From Pseudomonadota bacterium (GTDB taxonomy: Bacteria; Pseudomonadota; Alphaproteobacteria; Caulobacterales; Caulobacteraceae), in assembly GCA_021808285.1 (NCBI GenBank), contig JAKBBV010000002.1:78880-142879 (forward strand): DNA of 64,000 bases. Reading direction: 5' to 3'. A model generated the notes under the pieces. That model searched no databases and was not told the DNA's origin. It saw only the letters and a list, made by a program, of their open reading frames with translations. The translations under genes and the position numbers were made by a program. Shown one piece after another: positions 8,217-17,683 of this stretch (position 1 is its first letter; every line of letters starts with the position of its first letter).

Positions 8217-10142
8217 ATGACACTTTCCACCCCGCTTCTGGACCGGGTCGCTGAGCCCGCCGATATCCGTGGTCTCGATTTGGCGGAGCTACGTCAGCTC
8301 GCCGATGAGGTTCGACAGGAAACCATTCACGCCGTGTCCACCACCGGCGGTCACTTGGGCGCAGGGCTTGGCGTGGTCGAGCTCACGGTGGCTCTCCACC
8401 ATGTTTTCGAGACTCCGCGCGATATCGTGATTTGGGACGTCGGCCATCAGGCCTATCCGCACAAAATCCTGACCGGTCGCCGCGACCGTATTCGCACCCT
8501 CCGCCAAGGCGGGGGTCTGTCGGGTTTCACCAAGCGGTCTGAGAGCGTCTATGACCCCTTCGGCGCCGCCCATGCCGCCACATCAATCTCCGCCGCCCTG
8601 GGTTTCGCGGCGGCGCGCGACCTTCGGGGTGACGACAACAGCGTTATCGCTGTGATCGGCGACGGCTCGATGAGCGCCGGTATGGCCTATGAGGCGATGA
8701 ACAACGCTGTGGAGACGACCAAGCGCCTGATCGTCATCCTCAACGATAACGACATGTCTATCGCCCCGCCCGTGGGCGGAATGAGCGCCTACCTGGCGCG
8801 GCTGGTCTCTGGCGGCGCTTACCAGGCGGTGCGCAAACTTGGCCGCGAGGTCGCCAGTCACCTGCCGCGGCCGCTCAAAGTCATGGCGCAAAAGGCCGAG
8901 GAATATGCCCGGGGGATGGCCACCGGAGGCACCCTGTTCGAAGAACTGGGCTTTTACTATGTGGGCCCGATCGACGGGCACAATCTCGATCACCTCGTCC
9001 CGGTGCTGAAGAACGTCCAGCAAATTCACGACGGACCTGTGCTCGTCCATGTGGTGACCCAGAAGGGTAAAGGGTACGGCCCTGCGGAAAACTCAGCCGA
9101 CAAGCTCCACGCGGTGGTAAAGTTCGACGTGGTGACGGGCCAGCAGGCCAAGCCGCCGACTTCGAACGCGCCCAGCTATACAAAGGTGTTCGCTGGCGAG
9201 CTGATTAAGCAGGCGCGGCGCGATCCTCTGATCGTCGGCATCACTGCAGCCATGCCTTCGGGCACCGGCCTCGATATGTTCGCTAAGGAATTTCCCGACC
9301 GCTGTTATGATGTCGGCATCGCCGAACAGCACGCAGTGACTTTTGCCGCCGGTCTGGCTGCCGACGGGATGAAACCCTTCGCAGCGCTCTATTCGACCTT
9401 CTTGCAGCGCGGCTACGACCAGGTCGTTCACGACGTGGCGATTCAGAACCTTCCTGTGCGCTTCGCCATCGATCGTGCGGGTCTGGTAGGCGCAGACGGC
9501 GCCACCCATGCCGGTAGCTTCGACGTGGGTTACCTCGGGCAGCTCCCGGGTTTTGTGATCATGGCCGCCGCAGACGAAGCAGAGCTCGCCCATATGGTCG
9601 CCACCGCTGCGGCCATCGACGACCGCCCCAGCGCCTTCCGTTTCCCTCGCGGTGAGGGCGTGGGCGTGAACATCCCCGAATTGGCCGCTCCGCTCGAGAT
9701 CGGCAAGGCGCGGATCGTGCGTGAGGGCTCGTCGGTGGCCATTCTGTCCTTCGGGACGCGCCTGCAGGAATCGCTCAAGGCCGCCGATCTGCTGGCGGCG
9801 CGCGGCCTGTCCGCGACCGTGGCTGACGCGAGGTTCGCCAAGCCTCTCGACCTTGACCTCATCCTACGCCTGGCGCGCGAACACGAGGCCTTGGTGACCG
9901 TTGAGGAGGGGGCGATTGGCGGATTCGGTGCCTTCGTCCTGCATGCCCTGGCCGTGCATGGGGCCTTGGACCGCGGATTGAAGGTTCGCACCCTGACCCT
10001 TCCGGATGTGTTTCAGGACCAGGACAAGCCCGAGGCCATGTACGCGGCCGCCGGGCTCGACGCCGAGGGCATTCTGCGCGGCTGTCTCGCCGCTCTGGGC
10101 TCCGGCGCGGCAGAGACGTCCAAGCGCGCCAAGCGGGCTTGA
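8217..10142 (+). CDS. dxs: 1-deoxy-D-xylulose-5-phosphate synthase
   Basis: This 641-residue thiamine-diphosphate enzyme is the first step of the MEP isoprenoid pathway (pyruvate + glyceraldehyde 3-phosphate to DXP). Visible are [21 protein letters not shown] near the N-terminus (written here from residue ~42), the ThDP-binding [16 protein letters not shown], and the transketolase pyrimidine domain with [18 protein letters not shown]. The ATG at 8217 gives the normal family length; an in-frame start at 8184 would add 11 residues. It lies 82 bp after ispA on the same strand, likely in one operon. Confidence 0.95.
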   Translation: MTLSTPLLDRVAEPADIRGLDLAELRQLADEVRQETIHAVSTTGGHLGAGLGVVELTVALHHVFETPRDIVIWDVGHQAYPHKILTGRRDRIRTLRQGGGLSGFTKRSESVYDPFGAAHAATSISAALGFAAARDLRGDDNSVIAVIGDGSMSAGMAYEAMNNAVETTKRLIVILNDNDMSIAPPVGGMSAYLARLVSGGAYQAVRKLGREVASHLPRPLKVMAQKAEEYARGMATGGTLFEELGFYYVGPIDGHNLDHLVPVLKNVQQIHDGPVLVHVVTQKGKGYGPAENSADKLHAVVKFDVVTGQQAKPPTSNAPSYTKVFAGELIKQARRDPLIVGITAAMPSGTGLDMFAKEFPDRCYDVGIAEQHAVTFAAGLAADGMKPFAALYSTFLQRGYDQVVHDVAIQNLPVRFAIDRAGLVGADGATHAGSFDVGYLGQLPGFVIMAAADEAELAHMVATAAAIDDRPSAFRFPRGEGVGVNIPELAAPLEIGKARIVREGSSVAILSFGTRLQESLKAADLLAARGLSATVADARFAKPLDLDLILRLAREHEALVTVEEGAIGGFGAFVLHALAVHGALDRGLKVRTLTLPDVFQDQDKPEAMYAAAGLDAEGILRGCLAALGSGAAETSKRAKRA

Positions 10143-10161
10143 GTCCGGGGGCGAGCGGCGC

Positions 10162-12072
10162 TTGGATCCTGGTGCGCCTCCCCCCACGGCGACCTTCCAG
10201 CGGGATAGGCGGCCTGGGAGCTCCTCGCGAGGTCTCGTCAGGTCGCTCGCCGTCGGTCGCCAGGCCCTTATCGATTCCTTCAACGAGCCAGTTGCCCTTT
10301 GCGATGCGTCCGGCCGCACGCTCCTGGTTAATCCGGCCTTCGCCAGTCGAATCGGTCCGGCAGGCACCGCTCTTGTCGCCGGCGAGGATGCCTATCGCGC
10401 CTTCCGCGCCGCCCTCAGCTGCGGTGTGGGCCATATTCGGGGTGACGCCGCCCTCGGTGCGCCAGCCGGACAGGTGACGCTTTTGGCCGAGGAGGCGTTT
10501 CTGGTCCGTCTCGCCAGTACGGAGCTGGATCTGGGAGCGACTTCCCCGTCAGCCACTGCGACGCCACTCGTGGCGGCAGCACCTTTCGCCATGGCGCGGA
10601 TCGAGGGCGGGGACATTTTGCATGGCCCGCTCAGAGACGCCAATCTGGCCTTGGCTCGCCTGCTCGATGGCCCGCCGGCAGATGGCGCCTGCCTGGCGGA
10701 CCTGATGACCGCCGCCAGCATCTCTGAAGTCAGCTCAGCGATCGCCAACCCTCCGGGCCGGTCACTCCTAGGGCCAATTGAGGTCTCGATGCGCGGCGAG
10801 CGTGGCGCAGTCGCCCAGCTCTATCTGTCTGTCGCGCCAGGAACCGCCCTCGCCTATCTCATCGACATCAGCGATCAAAAAGCCGTGCAGCTTCAGCTGG
10901 CCCAGCGCAACAAAATGGAAGCCGTGGGGCAGCTCGCCGGCGGCGTTGCGCATGACTTCAACAACCTGCTGACCGCCATTCGCCTCCGGACCGAGGATGT
11001 TTTGATCCGCCATCCGCTGGGCGATCCCGCCTATGAGAGTCTGAGCGAAATTCGCGAAACCGTCGGCCGGGCCGCCGAACTGGTAAAAAAGCTCCTCACC
11101 TTCTCGCGCAAGGCCACCGTGCAGCGCGACACGCTGGACCTCGTCGAAGCCCTGGGGGAACTGGAGGTTTTGCTCCGCCGTCTTTTGCGTGAGGATATGC
11201 GCTTGATCACGGACTATGGCCGTGACCTTCCGCCCGTGCGACTGGACCGCAGCCTGTTTGAAAACGCGATCATGAACCTCGTGGTCAATGCCCGGGATGC
11301 GATTCGCTCCACGGGCAAGGGCGGCCAGGTCCTTCTGGCCGCGCGGCGCGTTTCGCCTGACGAGGCCCGGAGGCTTGGGCTGACCGAACCGGCTGCGGCC
11401 GACTTGGCTCTCATCGAGGTGATCGACGATGGCCCGGGTATGACGCCGGAAGTGTTGGCCAGCGTCTTCGATCCGTTCTTCACCACCAAGCCGGTGGGCG
11501 AGGGCACGGGTCTGGGCCTGGCCACGGTTTATGGCGCCGTCAAGCAGGCGGGCGGTGCGGTCATTGCCCAGTCGACGCTAGGCGAAGGCGCCCGCTTTCG
11601 CATCTTCCTGCCCGCTTTCAGTCCGCCGCCGCGACTGGAGGGCCCAGCCCCGGCGCCGCGCCAGCCGCCGCGTGGCCGCGATCTCTCCGGCCAGGGTCTT
11701 ATCTTGCTGGTGGAAGATGAGGTCCTGGTTCGCGGCATCACCGCCAGGCTTCTGCGGGCGCGCGGTTACGAAGTCCTGGAAGCCGGCGACGGGGATGAGG
11801 CTCTCGCCCTGGTCCGGGAACACTCCGGCCGCATTGACCTCTTAATCTCGGATGTGGTGATGCCTGGCATGGATGGCCCGGCCCTCCTCGCCGCGTCGCG
11901 CGAATACCTGCATCAGGCTCCCGTACTGTTTATCTCCGGCTACGCTGAGGCTGAGTTCTCCGATCTCCTTGAGGGGGCGCCGGAGGTCTCGTTTTTGCCT
12001 AAGCCGTTGGATATCAAGACGCTCGCTGAGGAGGTGAAGCGGCGGCTGGAGGAGAGGCGGGGCGATGCGTGA
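10162..12072 (+). CDS. CckA-like hybrid histidine kinase without membrane anchor
   Basis: About 636 residues: PAS-like regions (roughly residues 35-200), a HisKA domain with [14 protein letters not shown], a HATPase domain with the N box ([10 protein letters not shown]) and G boxes ([21 protein letters not shown]), and a receiver domain with phospho-acceptor [11 protein letters not shown]. The C-terminal [16 protein letters not shown] and [12 protein letters not shown] are characteristic of CckA, the kinase atop the CtrA phosphorelay. CckA normally starts with two membrane helices; none is seen here. The start is unclear: a TTG at 10162 is the first in-frame candidate after dxs, and the frame is open back to a GTG at 10006 inside dxs. 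It may be a CckA paralogue rather than CckA itself. Confidence 0.8.
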   Translation: MDPGAPPPTATFQRDRRPGSSSRGLVRSLAVGRQALIDSFNEPVALCDASGRTLLVNPAFASRIGPAGTALVAGEDAYRAFRAALSCGVGHIRGDAALGAPAGQVTLLAEEAFLVRLASTELDLGATSPSATATPLVAAAPFAMARIEGGDILHGPLRDANLALARLLDGPPADGACLADLMTAASISEVSSAIANPPGRSLLGPIEVSMRGERGAVAQLYLSVAPGTALAYLIDISDQKAVQLQLAQRNKMEAVGQLAGGVAHDFNNLLTAIRLRTEDVLIRHPLGDPAYESLSEIRETVGRAAELVKKLLTFSRKATVQRDTLDLVEALGELEVLLRRLLREDMRLITDYGRDLPPVRLDRSLFENAIMNLVVNARDAIRSTGKGGQVLLAARRVSPDEARRLGLTEPAAADLALIEVIDDGPGMTPEVLASVFDPFFTTKPVGEGTGLGLATVYGAVKQAGGAVIAQSTLGEGARFRIFLPAFSPPPRLEGPAPAPRQPPRGRDLSGQGLILLVEDEVLVRGITARLLRARGYEVLEAGDGDEALALVREHSGRIDLLISDVVMPGMDGPALLAASREYLHQAPVLFISGYAEAEFSDLLEGAPEVSFLPKPLDIKTLAEEVKRRLEERRGDA

Positions 12073-12532
12073 GCGCCCGACCGCGCGGGTCATCCTTTTG
12101 GACCCTCAAGATCAAATCCTGTTGCTCAAGGGCCGGCTACCGTCCGATCCGGACGGACCGGGGGCGTGGTACACCGTGGGCGGAGGCCTAGAGCCGGGCG
12201 AGACCGTTGAGACGGCGGCCAGACGCGAAATTGCCGAGGAGACCGGCTTCACGCCTCGTTGGGTCAGCGCCCCATTATGGCGCGAGGAGCAAGTCTATTT
12301 TGATCGCAAGGGACGCCCGGTGCTGTTCCGCCAGACCTTCGTCCTGGCCCGCTGTGACGGAGGCGAACCTTCTCGCGCGGGATGGACGGACCTCGAACAG
12401 GCGCTGGTGGACGATATACGCTGGTGGACCCTGGAGGACCTCCTGGGCACGACCGAGCCGGTCTATCCCCAAGATCTCGCCCGCCGTCTTGCTGGCCTCC
12501 TCCTGGACGATCTCACCTTGGTCCGAGGTTGA
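12065..12532 (+). CDS. NUDIX hydrolase
   Basis: This 155-residue protein has a complete Nudix box, GGGLEPGETVETAARREI followed by AEETGF (G-x5-E-x7-RE-U-x-EE-x-G-U), which binds Mg2+ and cleaves nucleoside-diphosphate-linked substrates. The start overlaps the end of the CckA-like gene by 8 nt, so it is probably cotranscribed and coupled. The substrate is unknown. Confidence 0.88.
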   Translation: MRERPTARVILLDPQDQILLLKGRLPSDPDGPGAWYTVGGGLEPGETVETAARREIAEETGFTPRWVSAPLWREEQVYFDRKGRPVLFRQTFVLARCDGGEPSRAGWTDLEQALVDDIRWWTLEDLLGTTEPVYPQDLARRLAGLLLDDLTLVRG

Positions 12533-12537
12533 ATCCG

Positions 12538-13260
12538 ATGCGCCCGTTCCAGTCATTTTGGCTCCCGGTTCGGGTCTTCGTTCTGGTCTTCCTCACGGCG
12601 AGCCTGGCGCCCGGGGGCGCCCGGGCGATGGACTGCCTGCAGAAGCAACAGCGCTATGATATCGCTGGCGGTCTGATCGGCGGCCTGCTTGGCGGGTTCC
12701 TGGGACATGCGCTCAGCCCCCACGCCGCGGCGACCGCGCTGGGTGCGGCAGGGGGGGCGGCCGCCGGCGCTGTGGTGGTCAGCCAAGCGGCCCACTGCGG
12801 CCAGGATCAGTATGGATATTATGAGGAGGGCGGGCGTTGGGTGTCCTACCGCGAGACCTCAAAGAGCTATCAGGGTCCGGACGGCCATTGGATCGTCAAA
12901 CCCCGGGAGGGAGCTGGTCCCGAGGCGACCGAGCCGGGTGAGGCCCCCGGGGGGATGCCCTTCGCCGCAGACGGGGGGCAATCGCCGGCCGCCATGTTTG
13001 CGGTAGACGCTAAGGACGTCCGCAGCGAGGAGATGACGATATCGTCCCGCATTGAGAACGCAATGGCCGATGCCTCCCTCGACCAGAGGATTGGGGCCAA
13101 GGACCTCCGCCGCCTGGACGACATCCGGCGCCTGGATGACGCCTATCGTGACGAGAATGATCATCTGAGCCAATCCCAGAAGGCCGACATTCTTGAGCGG
13201 CTCAACGCGCTCTCCCGGACATTGGCGGCTCAACTCAGGGCGGCCCGCGACGGCGCATAG
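12538..13260 (+). CDS. Exported glycine-zipper protein
   Basis: This is a 240-residue protein of unknown role. An N-terminal signal peptide (hydrophobic core FWLPVRVFVLVFLTASLAPG, ending near GGARA) is followed by a glycine-zipper segment (GGLIGGLLGGFLGHAL plus an Ala/Gly-rich helix) of the type found in 17-kDa-antigen-like and RcnB-like envelope proteins. A YYEEGGRWVSY region comes next and a charged helical C-terminus ends the protein. The ATG at 12538 lies 5 nt after the NUDIX stop, suggesting the same transcript. An outer-membrane or periplasmic location is inferred. Confidence 0.7.
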   Translation: MRPFQSFWLPVRVFVLVFLTASLAPGGARAMDCLQKQQRYDIAGGLIGGLLGGFLGHALSPHAAATALGAAGGAAAGAVVVSQAAHCGQDQYGYYEEGGRWVSYRETSKSYQGPDGHWIVKPREGAGPEATEPGEAPGGMPFAADGGQSPAAMFAVDAKDVRSEEMTISSRIENAMADASLDQRIGAKDLRRLDDIRRLDDAYRDENDHLSQSQKADILERLNALSRTLAAQLRAARDGA

Positions 13261-13653
13261 CCTATTAGGCGAACCAGCATGACGCTGCGAGGAGGGGCGC
13301 CGGGCGCTTCGAAACAACCCGGTCCCGCTGGAGCGCCGTCCGAACAGATGGGCGCTATCTGGGCGGATAGACGGTGCGTAAGCGATGGAATCTAGAACGA
13401 ATAGCGACGTCAGTAGCGATTCCCTCAGTTCGAAATTCGCTTTGGGTGCGGGTCCCTGCTCTTGCATTGATCGTCGGAAGCCCCCTGACGGAGGCGCTGA
13501 CGCCGTTGAACACCGATGCGCTCTACGACGCCTCGGATCCCGCCCCGAATATGGCCATTTATGTGGCCTCTGCGCACCGTTTGGTGCGCGATGCCTGACG
13601 GCGCTCTGGGCTCTTTACCAAGGTGGTGGGGTCGCCCTGTCCGATTAAGGGGA
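13261..13653. other. Intergenic region, possible gene remnant
   Basis: This 393-bp gap lies between convergent genes. A 74-codon frame from a GTG at 13374 to 13598 has G+C-rich third positions in its second half and a protein-like segment (GSPLTEALTPLNTDALYDAS), but no homology that I recognise and no clear ribosome-binding site. It could be a small gene or a decayed one. Nothing else is supported. Confidence 0.3.
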
Positions 13654-14730
13654 TCAGGCGCCAGCCAGCATGGCGAACTTCCAGGCGGCGTCGCCTAGAG
13701 CCGGAACCCGGTCAGCCATGGCCGCAGCCTCCGGACTATTTGCCGTGCCGTCACGCACACGTCCGACGATTCCCTGAATGATCCCGGCAAGGCGGAAAAT
13801 GTTGTAGGCGAAATACCAGTTGAGGTCTGGAAGGCTGTCGCGCCCTGTCAGGCGGCAATACTCGGCCACATATTCCTCCATAGTTGGAATGCCGTGAGCC
13901 TTGAGATCAGGCAAGGTGGAGATCGAGCCGTTGACCCACTGCATGAGCAGGTTCGTGAAATCCGCTAGGGGGTTGCCTAGCGTGCACAACTCCCAGTCGA
14001 GGACGGCGATCACCCGGGGTTCGGACGGATGCATGATCATGTTGTCCAATCGATAGTCGGCGTGGACGATGGAGGTCTGATCATCCTCGGGTACGGTCGT
14101 GGGGAGCCAGGTGATCAGTCGCTCGATGGTCTCGATGTGTTGAGTTTCGGAGGCCTTGTACTGCTTCGTCCAGCGGTCGATCTGGCGCGCCATATAGTTG
14201 CCTGGGCGCCCGAAATCCTCGAGCCCCACGGCGCGGTAATCAACATTGTGGAGATCCGTCAGGGTGCGCAGCGCCGCCATGTGCAGAGCGTGACGCTCGG
14301 CCGGGGCGTATGCGGGCAGCGTCTGGTCCCAGAGGATGCGACCCTCAACATAGTCCATGATGTAGAACATGGTGCCAATGATCGTCTCGTCGGTGCATAG
14401 CCCAAAGGGCCGGGCCACCGGAAAGCCAGTGGGGTACAGAGCGGAGATGACACGGAACTCTCGATCAACGGCGTGAGCGGATGGAAGCAGCTTTCCGGGC
14501 GGCTTGCGGCGCATGACATAGGTCTTATTCGGCGTCGTCAGTCGATAAGTGGGGTTCGACTGACCGCCCTTGAACTGGCGTACCTCGAGCGGCCCGGAGA
14601 ACCCTGCAATATTGCCCTCCATCCAGGATGCGAGGGCGCCCTCGTTGAAACGATGGCTCTCAGCCACCGGCTTGACGCCTGTATTGAGCTGTTCGCGGGC
14701 CTGCTCTTCTGAAGACGTGCGGTCGGCCAT
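13654..14730 (-). CDS. Phosphotransferase family protein (APH/ACAD10-like kinase)
   Basis: This 358-residue protein has the aminoglycoside-phosphotransferase/choline-kinase fold. The nucleotide loop region FKGGQSNPTYRL is near residue 55, the catalytic Brenner motif reads HADYRLDN, and the metal-binding motif follows as VLDWELCTLG. This subfamily resembles the kinase domain of ACAD10, proposed to phosphorylate 4-hydroxy acids or acyl-CoAs ahead of an acyl-CoA dehydrogenase. No such dehydrogenase is adjacent, so the substrate remains open. Confidence 0.82.
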   Translation of the reverse strand: MADRTSSEEQAREQLNTGVKPVAESHRFNEGALASWMEGNIAGFSGPLEVRQFKGGQSNPTYRLTTPNKTYVMRRKPPGKLLPSAHAVDREFRVISALYPTGFPVARPFGLCTDETIIGTMFYIMDYVEGRILWDQTLPAYAPAERHALHMAALRTLTDLHNVDYRAVGLEDFGRPGNYMARQIDRWTKQYKASETQHIETIERLITWLPTTVPEDDQTSIVHADYRLDNMIMHPSEPRVIAVLDWELCTLGNPLADFTNLLMQWVNGSISTLPDLKAHGIPTMEEYVAEYCRLTGRDSLPDLNWYFAYNIFRLAGIIQGIVGRVRDGTANSPEAAAMADRVPALGDAAWKFAMLAGA

Positions 14731-14771
14731 GGCCGTCTCCCTCCAGTCTGCCGTTCTGATCTGCCTCCTTC

Positions 14772-16052
14772 CTAACGAGGGGTCGCCACGGACGCTAGGG
14801 CGCGCCAGCCGATATCCCGACGATGGACGCCGTCGACGAAATCGATCTGATCGATGGCGCGATGGGCCTTGTCTCGCGCTTCGATCAAGCTGTCGCCCAA
14901 GGCGCAGACATTTAGGACTCGGCCCCCTGAAGCGATGAGACGCCCATCGTCTAATGCTGTTCCGGCCTGAAATACGGTGACCCCGGGTTCGAACGCGGCG
15001 GGTAGAGTGATCGATCCGCCCGTCCGGGGCTCCTCGGGATACCCTCTTGCGGCGAGAACCACGCAGATCACTAACTGGGGACGCCAGCGCGGCGGGGGTA
15101 GCTCGGCAAGCCCACCACAGGCGCAGGCCAGAAGATAGGGAACGATGTCGCTTTCGAGCCTCATCATCAGGACTTGTGTCTCGGGGTCGCCGAAGCGGGC
15201 GTTGAACTCTACGAGTTGGGGCCCCGACCGAGTCAGCATCAGACCAGCGTAGAGAACACCGCGATACGGCGTCGCTTCTTCGGCAAGACCTTCGATGGCC
15301 GGGCGGACGATCCGGTTCATCGCCTCCGCCTCCAGGTCAGAGCTGAAGCTTGGAGCAGGTGCGTAGGACCCCATTCCTCCGGTGTTGGGGCCCCGGTCGC
15401 CTTCGTAGGCGCGCTTATGATCTTGGGCCGAGCCGAAGGCCATGACGCTGTCGCCATCGGAAAGCGCAAAAAGGCTGACCTCTTCTCCCTCCAAAAAGCC
15501 CTCGACCACGACCCGCGCGCCTGCGGCGCCGAACCGGCCGCCAAACATCTCGCCTAAGGCCATCTCGGCTTCGGCCCGCTCCGTAGCGATGACAACGCCC
15601 TTACCTGCCGCCAAGCCATCCGCCTTGATCACATAAGGCGGGGTGAAGGCATTGAGACCCGCGTGGGCGGAGGCCTCGTCGGTGAAGACCTCAAAGGGCG
15701 CCGTGGGAATGCCCTGACGGGCCGCCAAGGCTTTGGTGAATGACTTGGAGCTCTCCACCCGCCCGGCGGCTGCGGTGGGAGCGAAGACGGGAATGCCGGC
15801 GTCGATGAGCGCGTCCGCGAGGCCCAAGGCTACCGCCGCATCGGGACCTACAACCACAAGTCCGGCTTTCAGGCGCCGAGCGAGTGCGACCTGACCTGCG
15901 ACATCTGTCGGGCTCACCGCGAACACAGGGCCGAGTGAGGCCATGCCGGGATTTCCCGGAGCGCTGGCGACCTCGGAGACGAGAGGCGACTGAGCGATCT
16001 TCCAGGCCAGGGCGTGCTCACGCCCTCCCGAGCCGACGACGAGAACTTTCAT
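14772..16052 (-). CDS. purD: Phosphoribosylamine-glycine ligase
   Basis: This 426-residue ATP-grasp enzyme joins glycine to phosphoribosylamine in purine synthesis. It starts with the typical MKVLVVGSGGREHALAWK and contains the ATP-grasp core (VIKADGLAAGKGV, EGEEVSLFALSDG) and the GGMGSYAP and EFNARFGDPETQ motifs. The ATG at 16052 is where PurD proteins begin; the open frame upstream to 16175 overlaps the phoR end and looks non-coding. Confidence 0.96.
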   Translation of the reverse strand: MKVLVVGSGGREHALAWKIAQSPLVSEVASAPGNPGMASLGPVFAVSPTDVAGQVALARRLKAGLVVVGPDAAVALGLADALIDAGIPVFAPTAAAGRVESSKSFTKALAARQGIPTAPFEVFTDEASAHAGLNAFTPPYVIKADGLAAGKGVVIATERAEAEMALGEMFGGRFGAAGARVVVEGFLEGEEVSLFALSDGDSVMAFGSAQDHKRAYEGDRGPNTGGMGSYAPAPSFSSDLEAEAMNRIVRPAIEGLAEEATPYRGVLYAGLMLTRSGPQLVEFNARFGDPETQVLMMRLESDIVPYLLACACGGLAELPPPRWRPQLVICVVLAARGYPEEPRTGGSITLPAAFEPGVTVFQAGTALDDGRLIASGGRVLNVCALGDSLIEARDKAHRAIDQIDFVDGVHRRDIGWRALASVATPR

Positions 16053-16083
16053 GGCTGTTGGCTGACGAAGCCGGCCCGCCTCG

Positions 16084-17493
16084 TCAAGCCTCCTCAGATG
16101 TAACGGCTTCCGCCGGGGCGAACGCAGGGGCGATGTGCGTCGTCGGAAAATAGGCGGTAAAGCGTGCGCCCTCACCGGGTGTGCTCTCGACCATCAGTCC
16201 GCCCCTATGACGATTGACGATATGCTTGACGATCGCCAGCCCCAGTCCCGTGCCAGGCTTGGTGGTTTTCTGTCCCTCCACCCGATAGAACCGCTCGGTC
16301 AGTCGGGGCAGGTGACTGCGCGCCAGGCCCGGACCGTGATCTCGTACACTGATCGCCGCATAGACCCGCCCAGGCGTCGCATCTGGCAGGACCAGGCTGA
16401 AGGCCGCCTCCATATCGCCTCTCGGCGCGCAAGCCTGACCGAGGCTGAGTCCGGCTCTCACCACGATCTCGACCTCACCACCCTGAGGTGCGAATTTGAC
16501 GGCGTTTTCGGCCAGATTCTGGATCACCTGGAGAATCTGGTCGCGATCGGCCACCGCCACGGCTGCACCGGGCTTGCCCAGGGCGGTGTTGAAACGCAGG
16601 CCCTTTTCGCCCGCCAGGGGCGAGAGGCCGTCGAGGACGTCCGCGGTCAAAGTGGCCAGGTCCGCCTCGCCGGAGGGTGGGATATGCTCTCCAAGTTCGA
16701 TGCGCGACAGGCTTAGAAGGTCGTCGATCAAACGGCGCATGCGATCCGCTTGGCCGTGCATAATGGCGAGAAATCGGTCCCTCGCCTCTATGTCGTCGCG
16801 GGCATGACCGCGCAGAGTCTCGATGAAGCCCGCCAGGGAGGCCAGCGGTGTGCGCAGCTCATGACTAGCGTTGGCTAGGAAGTCGGCCCGCGTCCTCTCG
16901 ACCCGACGGATCTCGGTCTCATCGCGCAACCAAAGGACAGCCACTCGGACGTCTGGGTCCTTGCCCTCACGCGCCATCGGTGTGGCGCGCGCGCGCCAGA
17001 GGCGCTCGGGCGGGCCGCGCAGCTCCCAAAGCGTTTCATCCGCGACTGAGGCGTACAGCGCGGTATCGACCGCGTCGAGAACGCCCGGCGCCCGTATCAC
17101 TGTAGAAAGCAATCCCTCAGCGCGCTGGATTCGAAAGGCTTCGCGGGCGGCGGCATTGGCGAACACGACGCGACGACTGGTCTGTTCGTCCTGGGAATGG
17201 CCTTCGATAATGAGAACCGGGTCCGATAGGGCCTCCACCACAGCCAGATCCCAGCCTACGTCACTCGGCTCCGCCGCGCTCGGGGGAGCTGCCGCGCGCG
17301 GCGATGCGCCGGACCAAAAGACGAAGCCCAGCGCCGCCGCCGAAGCTGCCGCAAGCGTCATTGCCGCTAACGGCGCAGCCAGCCCTAGAACCGCGAGCAG
17401 AGTCGGCCCCCCGACGGCGAGCCCGGCTAGCAATGCAAGGCCCCGTGGACGGGAACGGCGATCGGCGGAAAGGCTTTCTTCAGTCGGGCTCAT
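16084..17493 (-). CDS. phoR: Phosphate-regulon-type sensor histidine kinase
   Basis: This 469-residue inner-membrane kinase has two adjacent N-terminal membrane helices (residues ~18-65), then a PAS-like region. A HisKA domain with the phospho-acceptor FLANASHELRTPLASLAGFI and a HATPase domain (NLAENAVKFAPQGG, DHGPGLAR, GTGLGLAIVKHIVNRHRG) complete it. The order and spacing match PhoR of alphaproteobacteria, which senses phosphate status via the Pst system. No phoB or pst genes lie next to it here, so the specific call is likely but not certain. Confidence 0.78.
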   Translation of the reverse strand: MSPTEESLSADRRSRPRGLALLAGLAVGGPTLLAVLGLAAPLAAMTLAAASAAALGFVFWSGASPRAAAPPSAAEPSDVGWDLAVVEALSDPVLIIEGHSQDEQTSRRVVFANAAAREAFRIQRAEGLLSTVIRAPGVLDAVDTALYASVADETLWELRGPPERLWRARATPMAREGKDPDVRVAVLWLRDETEIRRVERTRADFLANASHELRTPLASLAGFIETLRGHARDDIEARDRFLAIMHGQADRMRRLIDDLLSLSRIELGEHIPPSGEADLATLTADVLDGLSPLAGEKGLRFNTALGKPGAAVAVADRDQILQVIQNLAENAVKFAPQGGEVEIVVRAGLSLGQACAPRGDMEAAFSLVLPDATPGRVYAAISVRDHGPGLARSHLPRLTERFYRVEGQKTTKPGTGLGLAIVKHIVNRHRGGLMVESTPGEGARFTAYFPTTHIAPAFAPAEAVTSEEA

Positions 17494-17683
17494 GGGTCGA
17501 ACAAAAAAGGGGCGCGCAGGGCCTTGCCTTGGCGCGGGGCTACATGGGAACAGTCTTCTCGTGTCGAAGGCGTGACAACCCTGCGATTTAAACCAACTTG
17601 GCTTGCCGACCGCCTCAAAGCCGTCCTATTCGCAGGGTCCATCACGTGCCGCAGAGTCATCCCTTGCGAGACCCATACCGATC

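Noticed and set aside
10006..10161. Extended N-terminus of the CckA-like kinase inside dxs
   Set aside because: The residues are basic and Pro-rich with no domain or membrane helix, and overlap dxs out of frame.
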